Shown here: piece by piece, positions 52,330-60,289 of the stretch
Position numbering within the stretch: position 1 is the stretch's first letter
How the letters are laid out: each line of letters opens with the position of its first letter
Source: Sphaerisporangium dianthi
GTDB lineage: Bacteria > Actinomycetota > Actinomycetes > Streptosporangiales > Streptosporangiaceae
Length of the DNA: 64,000 nucleotides
NCBI RefSeq assembly: GCF_042654065.1
Contig: NZ_JBHSFP010000002.1
Coordinates: forward strand, 496,001 to 560,000
Reading direction: 5' to 3'
Made by a program: the position numbers and the translations under genes
Notes under the pieces: model-generated
What the model saw: the letters and a program-made list of their open reading frames with translations, nothing else
What the model was told of the DNA's origin: nothing
Databases searched by the model: none

Positions 52330-52587
52330 ATGGCAAAAGGAATCGTGCGCTACTGGGCCGCGGCGAAGGAGGCCGCGGGGGTGGCGGAGGAACCGTTCGA
52401 CGCGGTGACGCTTGGCGACCTAGTGGTGCAAATCACATCAAAATATGAAAATCCACACCTGGCGCGGGTGTTGAGCCGCTCGTCGTTCCTCGTCGACGGC
52501 GCTCCCGCCGGCACCCGCGACCCGCACACGGTCGAGCTTCCCGACGACGCCACCGTGGAGGTCCTGCCGCCGTTCGCGGGCGGGTGA
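52330..52587 (+). CDS. MoaD/ThiS family sulfur-carrier protein
   Basis: 85 residues; ATG behind GGGGAGAGGGCCC. Ubiquitin-like fold: GIVRYWAAAKEAAGVAEEPF, TVELPDDATVEVLPPFAGG, with the C-terminal Gly-Gly needed for adenylation and thiocarboxylate formation. Which pathway it serves (molybdopterin, thiamine, cysteine) is not fixed; sulfurtransferase genes lie 3.5 kb downstream. It is divergent from glnR with a 293-bp spacer. Confidence 0.9.
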   Translation: MAKGIVRYWAAAKEAAGVAEEPFDAVTLGDLVVQITSKYENPHLARVLSRSSFLVDGAPAGTRDPHTVELPDDATVEVLPPFAGG

Positions 52588-52768
52588 GCGTCCGGCCCGT
52601 TTCCGAGGTTCGCGCGCGGATGGCCGCCGCCGTGGTGACCAAGCGTCACCATCGCCTCCGGCGGGCGGTGAGCCGTTCCGCGGCCCGGCGTCCGTTTCGC
52701 CGGGAACGGCGGGGGAAAGAGGGCGGCGCGCGGATACCCTGGTGCAGGCTGACCCCCGAAGGAGCCGG

Positions 52769-53446
52769 ATGCGCAAACTGATCGTCTTCCTCATCCTGCT
52801 GGGCGTCCTGCTGGCCGTGCTCGACCGGGTCGCCGTGGCCGGGGTCGAGAGCGAGGTGGCCCGCCAGGTGGCGGCCCAGTACGACCTCGCCCGGCCTCCC
52901 GCGGTCAAGGTGAAGGGCATCCCCTTCCTCACCCAGGCGGTCGCCGGCCGGTACGAGGAGGTCACCGTCTCGATCGGGAAGATGACCCTGCCCGACGGCG
53001 CCCAGATCTCGCGCATCGACGCCGTCCTGCACGGCGTCCGCGCGCCCCTGATGGACCTGATCCAGAACACGGCCGCGGCGAGCGTGACCGCCGACAAGGT
53101 CACCGGCACCGTGGTGATCGCCCGGCAGACCCTGGACGCCCGGGCGCCGCGCGGGCTGCGCGTGTCGGGCAACGGCGACGACAGCCTCCAGGTCACCGGC
53201 AAGATCACCGTCGCCGGCATCGTCATCCCCGTCACGGCCAAGATGAAGATCGAGGTCGTCCAGGGTGGTGTGCGGCTCACTCCCGAGAACGTCAACGGCA
53301 TCCAGGTGCCGAACGCCACCCGCTTGCTGAGCTTCACCGTGCCCATCAAGAACCTGCCGCTCAACCTCAAGATCGAGAAGGTGCGTTCCACGCCCGAGGG
53401 TCTGGCGGTCGAGGGCACGGCGACGGACGTGCCGCTGCGTGGCTGA
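52769..53446 (+). CDS. LmeA-like DUF2993 phospholipid-binding envelope protein
   Basis: 225 residues; ATG behind AAGGAG. An N-terminal signal anchor (MRKLIVFLILLGVLLAVLD) is followed by a DUF2993 beta-domain: VKVKGIPFLTQAVAGRYEEV, ISRIDAVLHGVRAPLMDLI, PENVNGIQVP. Mycobacterial LmeA binds phospholipid and supports lipomannan elongation; a general lipid-related envelope role is the safe reading. Its stop overlaps the start of the sigma factor gene by 8 bp, so the two are coupled. Confidence 0.87.
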   Translation: MRKLIVFLILLGVLLAVLDRVAVAGVESEVARQVAAQYDLARPPAVKVKGIPFLTQAVAGRYEEVTVSIGKMTLPDGAQISRIDAVLHGVRAPLMDLIQNTAAASVTADKVTGTVVIARQTLDARAPRGLRVSGNGDDSLQVTGKITVAGIVIPVTAKMKIEVVQGGVRLTPENVNGIQVPNATRLLSFTVPIKNLPLNLKIEKVRSTPEGLAVEGTATDVPLRG

Positions 53447-53990
53447 ACCGGAGCGGGCCGCCGTACGTCAAGAGGATGTGAGTCCCGCCGGAACCGCCGA
53501 CGAGCAGCTTATTCGAACACTTTTCGACGAGCACGCCGGGTCACTCTACGGTTACGTGTTGCGGCTGACGGGCGATCCGGGCAAGGCGGAGGACGTGGTA
53601 CAGGAGACGTTGTTGCGGGCATGGAAGCACCCTGACGTGCTGACCGACCGCCCTGTCCGGGCGTGGCTGTTCACGGTCGCCCGCAACCTGGTCGTCGACC
53701 ACGCCCGCGCCCGCAGGTCCCGCCCCCAGGAGACCGGCGACGAGGCCCTCGCGGTCCTGCCCGCCGACGACGAGCTCGAGCGGGCGGTGGAGTCCTGGGG
53801 CGTCGCCGACGCGATCGCGACCCTGCGGGCCGAGCACCGGGAGGTGCTGCTCGAGACCTACTACCGGGGACGGTCGGTCAAGGAGGCCGCCGAAGCGCTG
53901 GGCATCCCGCCGGGCACGGTGAAGTCCCGCACGTATTACGCGCTGCGCGCGCTGAAGCTCGCGCTGGAAGAACGGGGGCTCGCGCCATGA
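53439..53990 (+). CDS. ECF (extracytoplasmic function) sigma factor
   Basis: 183 residues from GTG. Region 2: LIRTLFDEHAGSLYGYVLRL TGDPG... AEDVVQETLLRAWKHPDVL; region 4: LRAEHREVLLETYYRGRSVK, EAAEALGIPPGTVKSRTYYA. No extra domains. It is followed, in an ATGA overlap, by a membrane zinc-finger anti-sigma factor, so activity is controlled by release at the membrane. The preceding LmeA-like gene is coupled to it. Similar to SigL-type factors of mycobacteria by arrangement. Confidence 0.94.
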   Translation: MAEPERAAVRQEDVSPAGTADEQLIRTLFDEHAGSLYGYVLRLTGDPGKAEDVVQETLLRAWKHPDVLTDRPVRAWLFTVARNLVVDHARARRSRPQETGDEALAVLPADDELERAVESWGVADAIATLRAEHREVLLETYYRGRSVKEAAEALGIPPGTVKSRTYYALRALKLALEERGLAP

Positions 53991-54790
53991 GCGCCTGTGA
54001 GGACGTGAGGATGTCGCTCGGCGCGCACATGCTGGGCGCGCTGGACCCGGACGAGGCCGTGCTGGTCGAGGCCCACCTGGCCACCTGCCCCGAGTGCCGT
54101 GCCGAGTTCGAGGAGCTCAGCGGCATCACGGCGATGCTCGCCGGCGTCTCGGAGGAGGACATCGAGCAGGCGGCGAGCCCGCCGCAGGCCGTCCTGGACC
54201 GCCTGATCGCCGCCTCCGCCCGCCGGCGCCGCGCGCACAGGCTGCTGCTCGGCCTGGCGGCGTCGCTGGTCGCGCTCGTCGTGGGAGGCACGGCCTGGTT
54301 CGTCGTCACCGAGCCGCGCGGCGAGTCCTCCACCGCCGCCGGCGCCCCGGTCGTGGCCGCCCAGAGCGGGGAGGCCGCGAAGCGCGGGTCCCAGGACTCC
54401 GGCGACGCCCGGATGTTCGCCGCCACGCCCGTTCCCTCCGGGTCGCAGCAGCCCATGATCAAGGACGCCCCCGGGACGCCGAACGCGCGCGCCGGCGTTC
54501 CCATGGAAGGCGGCACGGGCACGGTGCACGCGAAGATCCTCATGATCCCGGGCAGCGAGGGGACGACGGTCGAGGTGTCCATCACCGGCGTGCCCGACGG
54601 CACCTCGTGCCGGGTCAGCGCTCTCGGGTCCGACGGCACCGTGTCCCCGGCGGGCAGCTGGACGATCGGCCAGGCCGACTACCAGGGCGGGCCGGCCACG
54701 TTCACCGGGCACACCGAGCTGACGATGGACCGCATCCGGGGCTTCGAGATCCGCGAGTCCAGCGGGAAACGGCTGCTGTCGGTTCCTTAG
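53987..54790 (+). CDS. Membrane anti-sigma factor with zinc-finger (ZAS) domain
   Basis: 267 residues. N-terminal ZAS motif H30-x3-C34-x2-C37 (AHLATCPECRAEF) binds the ECF sigma factor. One membrane helix (LLLGLAASLVALVVGGTAWF, about 86-107) is followed by a low-complexity linker and a C-terminal extracytoplasmic domain (GTVHAKILMIPGSEGTTVEV ... SITGVPDGTSCRVS). The organisation is that of RskA/RslA-type anti-sigma factors, degraded by proteolysis or released by thiol change. The start overlaps the sigma stop (ATGA), so the two are stoichiometric. Confidence 0.94.
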   Translation: MSACEDVRMSLGAHMLGALDPDEAVLVEAHLATCPECRAEFEELSGITAMLAGVSEEDIEQAASPPQAVLDRLIAASARRRRAHRLLLGLAASLVALVVGGTAWFVVTEPRGESSTAAGAPVVAAQSGEAAKRGSQDSGDARMFAATPVPSGSQQPMIKDAPGTPNARAGVPMEGGTGTVHAKILMIPGSEGTTVEVSITGVPDGTSCRVSALGSDGTVSPAGSWTIGQADYQGGPATFTGHTELTMDRIRGFEIRESSGKRLLSVP

Positions 54791-54977
54791 CGCCCGTCTC
54801 CGAGCCGGGGTGGCGCCCCCTGCCGGAGGCCGGGGCACCCCGGCCGGGACCGCCTCCGCCCCCTGCCGCGGTCCACGGCGCCACCCCTGATCGTCCGCGC
54901 GCCGGCCGCCGCTCGCCCGGGCGGGAAGTCCGCGACGCGGACGGCGCCTCCGGCGGGGAATGGCCCGCGGAGGGCCG

Positions 54978-55424
54978 ATGTTGTCGGAGTCGATGACAGG
55001 TCTGCTGGTGCTTTGCGCGACGCTCGCCGCCGGGGTCATCATCGGGGTGACGATGCGGCGGCGCGGCGGCGCCGTGCGCGCCTCAAGGAGCGACATGGAC
55101 GTGGTGGCGGCCGGCGATCTCGGCTCCGAGCTGGGCGAACGCGCCACGCTCGTGCAGTTCTCCAGTGCCTTCTGCCAGCCCTGCCGTGCGACCCGGCGCG
55201 TGCTGTCCGAGGTCTCCGGCATGGTGCCCGGGGTGCGGCACGTCGAGATCGACGCCGAGTCCCGCCTGGACCTGGTGCGCCGCTTCGACGTCCTGCGCAC
55301 CCCGACGGTGCTCGTCCTGGACCACGAGGGCAGGGTGGTCAAGAAGGCGTCGGGCCAGCCCAGGAAGGCCGACGTGATCGCGGCCCTCGGTTTCGCCGCG
55401 TCTCATGAACCGGACGCGACGTGA
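54978..55424 (+). CDS. Membrane-anchored thioredoxin-like protein
   Basis: 148 residues; the ATG is preceded by GGAGG at 5-nt spacing. An N-terminal membrane helix (MTGLLVLCATLAAGVIIGVT) is followed by a thioredoxin fold: ATLVQFSSAFCQPCRATRRV with the active site C66-Q-P-C69, the cis-Pro in RTPTVLVLDHEG. It reduces disulfides at the membrane or feeds sulfurtransferase chemistry. Conserved placement upstream of the cysteine-leader, DUF4395, sulfurtransferase and DUF1416 genes suggests a sulfur-metabolism role. Confidence 0.92.
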   Translation: MLSESMTGLLVLCATLAAGVIIGVTMRRRGGAVRASRSDMDVVAAGDLGSELGERATLVQFSSAFCQPCRATRRVLSEVSGMVPGVRHVEIDAESRLDLVRRFDVLRTPTVLVLDHEGRVVKKASGQPRKADVIAALGFAASHEPDAT

Positions 55425-55456
55425 CAGATGTCGAGACGGCGGGTACTGTCGTGGAC

Positions 55457-55540
55457 ATGAATCCCTCGACAGAGCTGCTGACGAAGCGGCGCGCGGTTGA
55501 CTTCTGCCGCGTCGCCACCGCGCTCTGTCGCATGGCCTGA
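55457..55540 (+). CDS. Cysteine-responsive attenuation leader peptide
   Basis: 27 residues, too short for usual gene finders. It starts MNPSTELLTKRRAVDFC and ends VATALCRMA; two Cys codons (TGC, TGT) stand in the second half. The TKRRxVDxCR pattern is that of the actinobacterial leader peptide family that stands before sulfur-assimilation operons (the mycobacterial Rv0815A type). Ribosome stalling at the Cys codons when cysteine is scarce would alter folding of the following hairpin (55552-55567) and let the downstream operon be expressed. Confidence 0.85.
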   Translation: MNPSTELLTKRRAVDFCRVATALCRMA

Positions 55541-55551
55541 GAGGCGATCCC

Positions 55552-55567
55552 CGCGGCCCCGGCCGCG
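55552..55567 (+). promoter_or_regulatory. Attenuator-type hairpin after the cysteine leader
   Basis: CGCGGCC-CC-GGCCGCG, 11 bp past the leader stop codon, in the stretch just before the DUF4395 gene. It could either end transcription or hide the next ribosome site. Confidence 0.55.
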
Positions 55568-55627
55568 CCGATCTGAACAGTGCCCGATCTTAGCGTCTCC
55601 GGCACGATCCTTCAGGAGCATCTCGCC

Positions 55628-56038
55628 ATGCAGGTCGATCCCAGAAGCACGCGGTTCACCGCGGCCGTCACGACGGTCGTATTGGCGCTGGTCCTGACCA
55701 CCGGCAACGTCTGGCTGCTGCTCGCCCAGGGTGTGGTCTTCGCCCTCGGCCTCGCCGGAGCGTCGCCGTACGGGCTGTTCTTCAGACGGTTGGTGCGGCC
55801 GAGGCTCGGTCCGCCGGCGGAGCTGGAAGACCCCGCCCCGCCCCGCTTCGCACAGGGGGTCGGGCTGGTGTTCGCGCTCGTCGGGGTGGCGGGGTTCGCC
55901 GCGCAGATCCCGGCGCTCGGGCTCGGCGCCACCGCCGCGGCCCTGCTCGCCGCCTTCCTCAACGCGGCCTTCGGCTTCTGCCTGGGCTGCGAGATGTACC
56001 TGATCATCCGCCGTCTAATGCCCGCCGCAACCCGATAA
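55628..56038 (+). CDS. DUF4395 membrane protein
   Basis: 136 residues from the ATG (a GTG at 55580 is an alternative). Four membrane helices (VTTVVLALVLTTGNVWLLLA, GLVFALVGVAGFAAQIPALG and others). The end FGFCLGCEMYLIIRRL has the conserved C-x-G-C pair that may bind metal or take part in thiol transfer. It lies between the cysteine leader and the sulfurtransferase and is thus part of the same regulated operon. Molecular function unknown. Confidence 0.88.
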   Translation: MQVDPRSTRFTAAVTTVVLALVLTTGNVWLLLAQGVVFALGLAGASPYGLFFRRLVRPRLGPPAELEDPAPPRFAQGVGLVFALVGVAGFAAQIPALGLGATAAALLAAFLNAAFGFCLGCEMYLIIRRLMPAATR

Positions 56039-56052
56039 ACGGGAGGTTTCCA

Positions 56053-56892
56053 ATGAGCCGTTCCGCCGTACTGGTGGACGCCGACTGGGTCGAGGCCAAC
56101 CTCGACACTCCTGGTGTCGTTCTCGTCGAAGTCGACGAGGACGCCAGCGCCTATGACAAGGGCCACATCCGTGGCGCCGTGAAGATCGACTGGAAGAACG
56201 ACCTGCAGGACCCGGTCCGCCGCGACTTCGTGGACCGTGAGGGCTTCCAGGCCCTTCTGTCGGCTCGGGGCATCGGCAACGACGACACCGTGGTCCTCTA
56301 CGGTGGCAACAACAACTGGTTCGCCTCCTACGCGTACTGGTACTTCAAGCTCTACGGCCACGACAACGTCCGCCTGCTCGACGGCGGCCGCAAGAAGTGG
56401 GAGCTCGACTCCCGCGAGCTGGTCAAGGACGTGCCCGCGCGTCCGCACACGCAGTACACCGCCAAGGACCAGGACCTCACGCTGCGCGCCTTCCGCGACG
56501 ACGTCGTCGCCGCGATCGGCAAGCTGAACCTGGTCGACGTCCGTTCGCCCGACGAGTTCACCGGCAAGCTGCTCGCGCCCGCCCACCTGCCGCAGGAGCA
56601 GGCGCAGCGCGCCGGCCACATCCCGACCGCGCGCAACATCCCGTGGTCCAAGGCCGCCAACGACGACGGCACCTTCCGTTCCGACGACGAGCTGCGCACG
56701 CTCTACTCCGAGGCCGGCGTCGACCTCGACAAGGACACGATCGCCTACTGCCGCATCGGTGAGCGTTCCGCGCACACCTGGTTCGTGCTGCACGAGATCC
56801 TCGGCCAGCCGAACGTGAAGAACTACGACGGTTCATGGACCGAATACGGCTCGCTCGTGGGCGTGCCGATCGAGCTTGGGGAGGCCCGATGA
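56053..56892 (+). CDS. Thiosulfate sulfurtransferase (two-domain rhodanese)
   Basis: 279 residues; GGGAGG ahead of the ATG. Both rhodanese domains are visible; the second has the active loop around C233 (CRIGERSAHTW, the actinobacterial CysA/SseC-type loop). N-terminal domain: AVKIDWKNDLQDPVRRDFVD; RxGHI segment before NIPW in the second. It moves sulfur from thiosulfate to cyanide or a thiol acceptor and feeds sulfur assimilation. Its stop overlaps the DUF1416 start (ATGA). Control is by the cysteine leader. Confidence 0.95.
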   Translation: MSRSAVLVDADWVEANLDTPGVVLVEVDEDASAYDKGHIRGAVKIDWKNDLQDPVRRDFVDREGFQALLSARGIGNDDTVVLYGGNNNWFASYAYWYFKLYGHDNVRLLDGGRKKWELDSRELVKDVPARPHTQYTAKDQDLTLRAFRDDVVAAIGKLNLVDVRSPDEFTGKLLAPAHLPQEQAQRAGHIPTARNIPWSKAANDDGTFRSDDELRTLYSEAGVDLDKDTIAYCRIGERSAHTWFVLHEILGQPNVKNYDGSWTEYGSLVGVPIELGEAR

Positions 56893-57191
56893 CCACCATC
56901 CAGGGGTGCGCCGCACCCGAACAGACCATCGCCCTGCCGGCGGGCATCGACCTGTCGACGCAGGCCGTCATCCAGGGTGTCGTCACCAGCAGCGGGCCGG
57001 CCTACGCCCGCCTGCTGGACCACTCCGGCGAGTTCACCGGCGAGGTGGTCGTGTCCGACGAGGGCATCTTCCGCTTCTTCGCCGCGCCCGGCACCTGGAC
57101 CGTCCGCATCATCGCGGGCGGCGGCGTCACCAAGGACGTCGCAGTGGAGGCCCACCTCGGCGAGGTCTCCCAGCTCCAGGTCACCATCTGA
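56889..57191 (+). CDS. DUF1416 protein (SseC-type)
   Basis: 100 residues, 4-bp overlap with the sulfurtransferase. Small beta-sandwich: VVTSSGPAYARLLDHSGEFT, EVVVSDEGIFRFFAAPGTWT, VRIIAGGGV. The family stands next to two-domain sulfurtransferases in mycobacteria and streptomycetes (Rv0814c-type). It is thought to be an accessory protein; no catalytic motif is visible. Confidence 0.92.
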   Translation: MTTIQGCAAPEQTIALPAGIDLSTQAVIQGVVTSSGPAYARLLDHSGEFTGEVVVSDEGIFRFFAAPGTWTVRIIAGGGVTKDVAVEAHLGEVSQLQVTI

Positions 57192-57209
57192 CCGATCTCA
57201 CCCGACCAC

Positions 57210-57244
57210 AGGGCCGGCATCCCCGACACGGGGACGCCGGCCCT
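57210..57244 (+). terminator. Terminator of the sulfurtransferase operon
   Basis: A stepped hairpin: AGGGCCGGC (57210-57218) with its perfect complement (57236-57244) and an inner CCCC-GGGG stem. Starts 18 bp past the DUF1416 stop. Confidence 0.8.
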
Positions 57245-57411
57245 CTGGCGTGGGCGCCCGCGCGGATGAGGCGGCCCGGGGCTCCGCGTCCCGGCCCGCT
57301 TTCCGGCCCGCTTTCCGCTCGTCCGCCGATGCCCCCGGCGCTCCAGGCCGCGCATGATCGCGCGGGGTTGCCGTTGTTGGGTACAGGCTGCGAGCGGCGC
57401 CGTCTGATCGA

Positions 57412-57425
57412 TAACATGTGCCGGA
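57412..57425 (+). promoter_or_regulatory. Putative leaderless -10 element of polytopic protein, copy 1
   Basis: TAACAT lies 7 nt before the ATG at 57425, so transcription would start at the ATG itself. The same layout (TAGCAT, 7 nt, ATG) stands before the paralog at 61300. Confidence 0.55.
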
Positions 57426-58819
57426 TGTCTGATTCCTCGGCTGTGGCAGCCCCTTCTCGCCCTGCGCCCGGCCGGGCGGCGTCGAAGGCGCGCCCGTCGA
57501 CGCCGTCGCTGTACGCGCTTCCCCTGCACACCCTGCGGCTGGCCGGGCGGTGCATCCTGCCGCTGGTCATGTGGTACTCGGCCGGAGAGCTGGTGCGGTT
57601 CGGCCTGATGGTCGGCGGCACCGAGCTGGCCCACGGCTCGATGCAGGATCTGCGCCTGGCGCTGACCATGCTGGTGTTCATCCTCATGGTCATGGCCGGC
57701 CTGGTCGTCAGCGTGGGCATGTTCTACGCGCTGCGCGGGTCGTTGTGGGAGATGCGGGCCAGGCGGGCCGACGGTGATGAGGACGACGGGTTCGTCGCGA
57801 GCCTGAGCAGGGTCATCGTCCCCTTCGTCGCGCTGTACCTGGCCTGGGGATGGCAGATCGACGACGTCCGCGCCTTCCTCAACATGGACCTGCAGCGCCA
57901 GACGGACGACAACGGGGCGTTGGGCGCCTTCTATGACGCGACGACCGGGGCGCGCCTGAACACCGGGCTGATCCTCACCGGGCTGAACTTCACCGTGACG
58001 CTCTGCATCATGGGCGCGGCCTTCCTGGGCCGTTACCTCTTCACCATCTGGTACGAGCGGAACCAGGGCCGCGCGGCGGCGCTCGCCGTGGCGTTCTGCG
58101 AGCTGTCCTTCTTCTACTACGGCGTGCAGGTCGTCGCTTCGCGGGGCGAGTGGGTGGGCGGCTGGCTGGGGAGCCGGGTCGCCTGGTCCTGGCTGGGCGA
58201 CCTGCTCGACCGGCTGCAGGTGAGCATTCCGGCCCTGGCGGCTCTCGGAGAGCTGGCGAACGCCGTCAAGCCGTACGCGTGGAGCGCGCTGGTGCTGCCC
58301 GCCGTCTGGCTGACGGTCGCCATCCTCATGTACGGCGCCTACGCCGAGGACGCCAACACGGTGATCAAGGGCACCCGGCTGGAGGGCGTGGCGACCCAGG
58401 TGGGGACGGCGCTCAACGAGCGCACGCATTCGCTGACGCGCCGCACCTTCGCCCGCTTCCTCGGCCGGTGGGCCGCCTGGGTGCCGCTGGTGCACACCGT
58501 GCGCCTGACGGCCCGGGGCGGGGCGCCGCTGTTCGGGTACTTCGCGTTGTGCTTCGTCGGCCTCCAGGTGGGCGCCGACTACGCGTGGCGCGGAGCCGCC
58601 TACCTTCTCAGCGGCGACCACCCGATGCTGTACCTGAACGTGCTGTTCGTGCCGGCGAACTTCGTCATCGGCCTGGCGCTCACCGTGCTGACGACCTGCC
58701 TGCTGGCGGCGACGTTCGACATCGCCGCCGGCGCCGAGCGGCGGCGCCGGGCCGCCGCGGCCCTCAGCGGTCGAAGCGCAGAGCAGGCCCCTGCTCCCGC
58801 ACTCCAAAGTACTCGTTAG
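57425..58819 (+). CDS. Polytopic membrane protein of unknown family, module copy 1
   Basis: 464 residues with about 6-7 membrane helices and Arg-rich cytoplasmic ends. Segments shared with the paralog at 61300-62658: LPLHTLRL / LPLHALAL, the GELVRFGLMV region, LVFILMVMAGLVVSVGM and IYLAWGWH-like YLAWGWQI. No transporter or enzyme motif is recognised. The 3' end overlaps the convergent ectodomain gene (58764-59621) by 56 bp. Promoter is leaderless-like. It is presumably the membrane partner of the convergent single-pass proteins. Confidence 0.82.
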   Translation: MSDSSAVAAPSRPAPGRAASKARPSTPSLYALPLHTLRLAGRCILPLVMWYSAGELVRFGLMVGGTELAHGSMQDLRLALTMLVFILMVMAGLVVSVGMFYALRGSLWEMRARRADGDEDDGFVASLSRVIVPFVALYLAWGWQIDDVRAFLNMDLQRQTDDNGALGAFYDATTGARLNTGLILTGLNFTVTLCIMGAAFLGRYLFTIWYERNQGRAAALAVAFCELSFFYYGVQVVASRGEWVGGWLGSRVAWSWLGDLLDRLQVSIPALAALGELANAVKPYAWSALVLPAVWLTVAILMYGAYAEDANTVIKGTRLEGVATQVGTALNERTHSLTRRTFARFLGRWAAWVPLVHTVRLTARGGAPLFGYFALCFVGLQVGADYAWRGAAYLLSGDHPMLYLNVLFVPANFVIGLALTVLTTCLLAATFDIAAGAERRRRAAAALSGRSAEQAPAPALQSTR

Positions 58820-59621
58820 GCCACAGCAGCAGCTCGACCTGGCCGGCCACGTCCTTCGGCACCGAGCTGATCAGGGTGAAGCGGGCCGGCGTGCCCGGGG
58901 TGAGCTTCTCCGGCGCCTTCCACGTGAGCGCCATCCAGGTGCGGCCCGAGGAGTCACCCATGTAGTAGTACGGCGGCGTGGTGGTGTAGAAGACGCCTTT
59001 CTCGTTCAGAGGGGTGCCTTCGAGGTCGATCTGCACCATGACGGTGCCGGGGGCGAGGTTCTCCGGCTGCTTCGCCATGCGCTCGATCTTCAGCAGCCGC
59101 CATCGGGCGTCTCCCAGCTCCGCGGCCTGTCCCTTCGGGACCTGGCGCACCTCGGCCCGAGGGGTGTCCCGCTCGAACCGGGCCATCGCGTCGTAGCCCT
59201 GCACGCCGAGAAGCGCGGCGGAGAGCGCGAGCGCGCCGAGGAGTTGTAGGCCGATCTTCACCGGCCTGGGCATCCGCCGGCGGGGGCCCTGGGCGGAAGC
59301 CGCCGGCGGATGCGCGGCGGCAGCGGGGCCGGCCGGTGGCTCGGCCGGGAGACCGGCAGGAATGGCGGACGGCGGCGTAGCCGGTGGTGTGGCCGGAGCC
59401 GGGGTGCCGGGTGGCGGCCACGCCCGGCGGACGGGGGCCGGCCCGCCGCCCACGGCGGGCATCGGCACCGTCGAGGAACCTTTGGGTTCCTCCGGTTCCG
59501 GTTCCGGGGGCGGCCAGACCCGAGTGTCGGGGCGGGGGAGACGGGGAGCGGGCTTGAACCAGGACGGCTCGGCGGCGGGAGGCGTCCAGACGCCGGTGTC
59601 GTTGGGGTTCTGAGGGCTCAT
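58764..59621 (-). CDS. Single-pass membrane protein with Pro-rich cytoplasmic head and ectodomain (type A), module copy 1
   Basis: 285 residues. Cytoplasmic N-terminal part of about 115 residues is extremely Pro/Ala-rich (PPPEPEPEEPKGSSTVPMPA). One membrane helix (KIGLQLLGALALSAALLGVQ) is followed by a 130-residue ectodomain with EYFGVREQGPALRFDR end. The paralog at 62622-63659 has the same layout and ends ETLRFAR. The gene overlaps the downstream start of type B by 4 bp (59618-59621) and the convergent polytopic gene by 56 bp. Function unknown. Confidence 0.78.
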   Translation of the reverse strand: MSPQNPNDTGVWTPPAAEPSWFKPAPRLPRPDTRVWPPPEPEPEEPKGSSTVPMPAVGGGPAPVRRAWPPPGTPAPATPPATPPSAIPAGLPAEPPAGPAAAAHPPAASAQGPRRRMPRPVKIGLQLLGALALSAALLGVQGYDAMARFERDTPRAEVRQVPKGQAAELGDARWRLLKIERMAKQPENLAPGTVMVQIDLEGTPLNEKGVFYTTTPPYYYMGDSSGRTWMALTWKAPEKLTPGTPARFTLISSVPKDVAGQVELLLWPNEYFGVREQGPALRFDR

Positions 59622-60289
59622 CTGCCGCTCGCTTCGTAGACGTCCTTGGCGGCGTTCATCGCCTCGCGGGCCCGTGCCTGGTCCAGGCCGAGGTCGAGGG
59701 ACACTTCGGGCAGGTACTGATCATCGTAGAGGGAGTTGACCTGTTGCTCGGTCACCACCACCCGCGCGCCGGCGACCTTGCCGGGCGGGATCTCGAAGAA
59801 GCAGAGCCCTGAGCGCCACCACCCCGTCTGGATCCACTTGTCGGTGAGCGTCGCCGTCTCGTTGATCTTGTCGGTCGCATTGAAGCGCAGGCCGTCCGCG
59901 GTGACCAGGTAGGGAACGAGCTTGATCGGCCGCCGGGGGGTGGTGGCGCCCACCTTGACGACGAGGAAGATCTGGTCGGTCGCCACCTCGTCGGTGGTGT
60001 AGGTGCGCTTCACCCGCACCGAGCGGGCGAACTCGATCTGCTCCAGCCGGGCGGAGAAGTGGTCGCTCGCCAGAATCTCGCCCTTGCCGCCCGACACGGT
60101 CAGCGGCGCCGCCTTCTCGTCCGCGGTCATCACGAAGGTCTGCAGGCAGACGGCGCCGATCGCCAGCGCGATGCCGATCACGGCGGCCATGACGCGGCGC
60201 CATGCGGGCGGGCGGGGGCCTCGCGGCCCGGGCCGGGGCGACGGCGCCGAAGCCGGGTGAGGCACGAGGTCGGACGAGAGGGCCATCAC
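59618..60289 (-). CDS. Single-pass membrane protein with ectodomain (type B), module copy 1
   Basis: 223 residues from the GTG (or the adjoining ATG 3 bp later); starts inside the stop of the upstream gene. Short Pro-rich head, one membrane helix (RVMAAVIGIALAIGAVCLQT), then an ectodomain: PYLVTADGLRFNATDKI, WWRSGLCFFEIPPGKVAGAR, and YDDQYLPEVSLDLGLDQAR. The C-terminal half aligns with the partial gene at the right edge (63656-64000), so this type is also duplicated. Translationally coupled on both sides. Confidence 0.78.
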   Translation of the reverse strand: MMALSSDLVPHPASAPSPRPGPRGPRPPAWRRVMAAVIGIALAIGAVCLQTFVMTADEKAAPLTVSGGKGEILASDHFSARLEQIEFARSVRVKRTYTTDEVATDQIFLVVKVGATTPRRPIKLVPYLVTADGLRFNATDKINETATLTDKWIQTGWWRSGLCFFEIPPGKVAGARVVVTEQQVNSLYDDQYLPEVSLDLGLDQARAREAMNAAKDVYEASGR

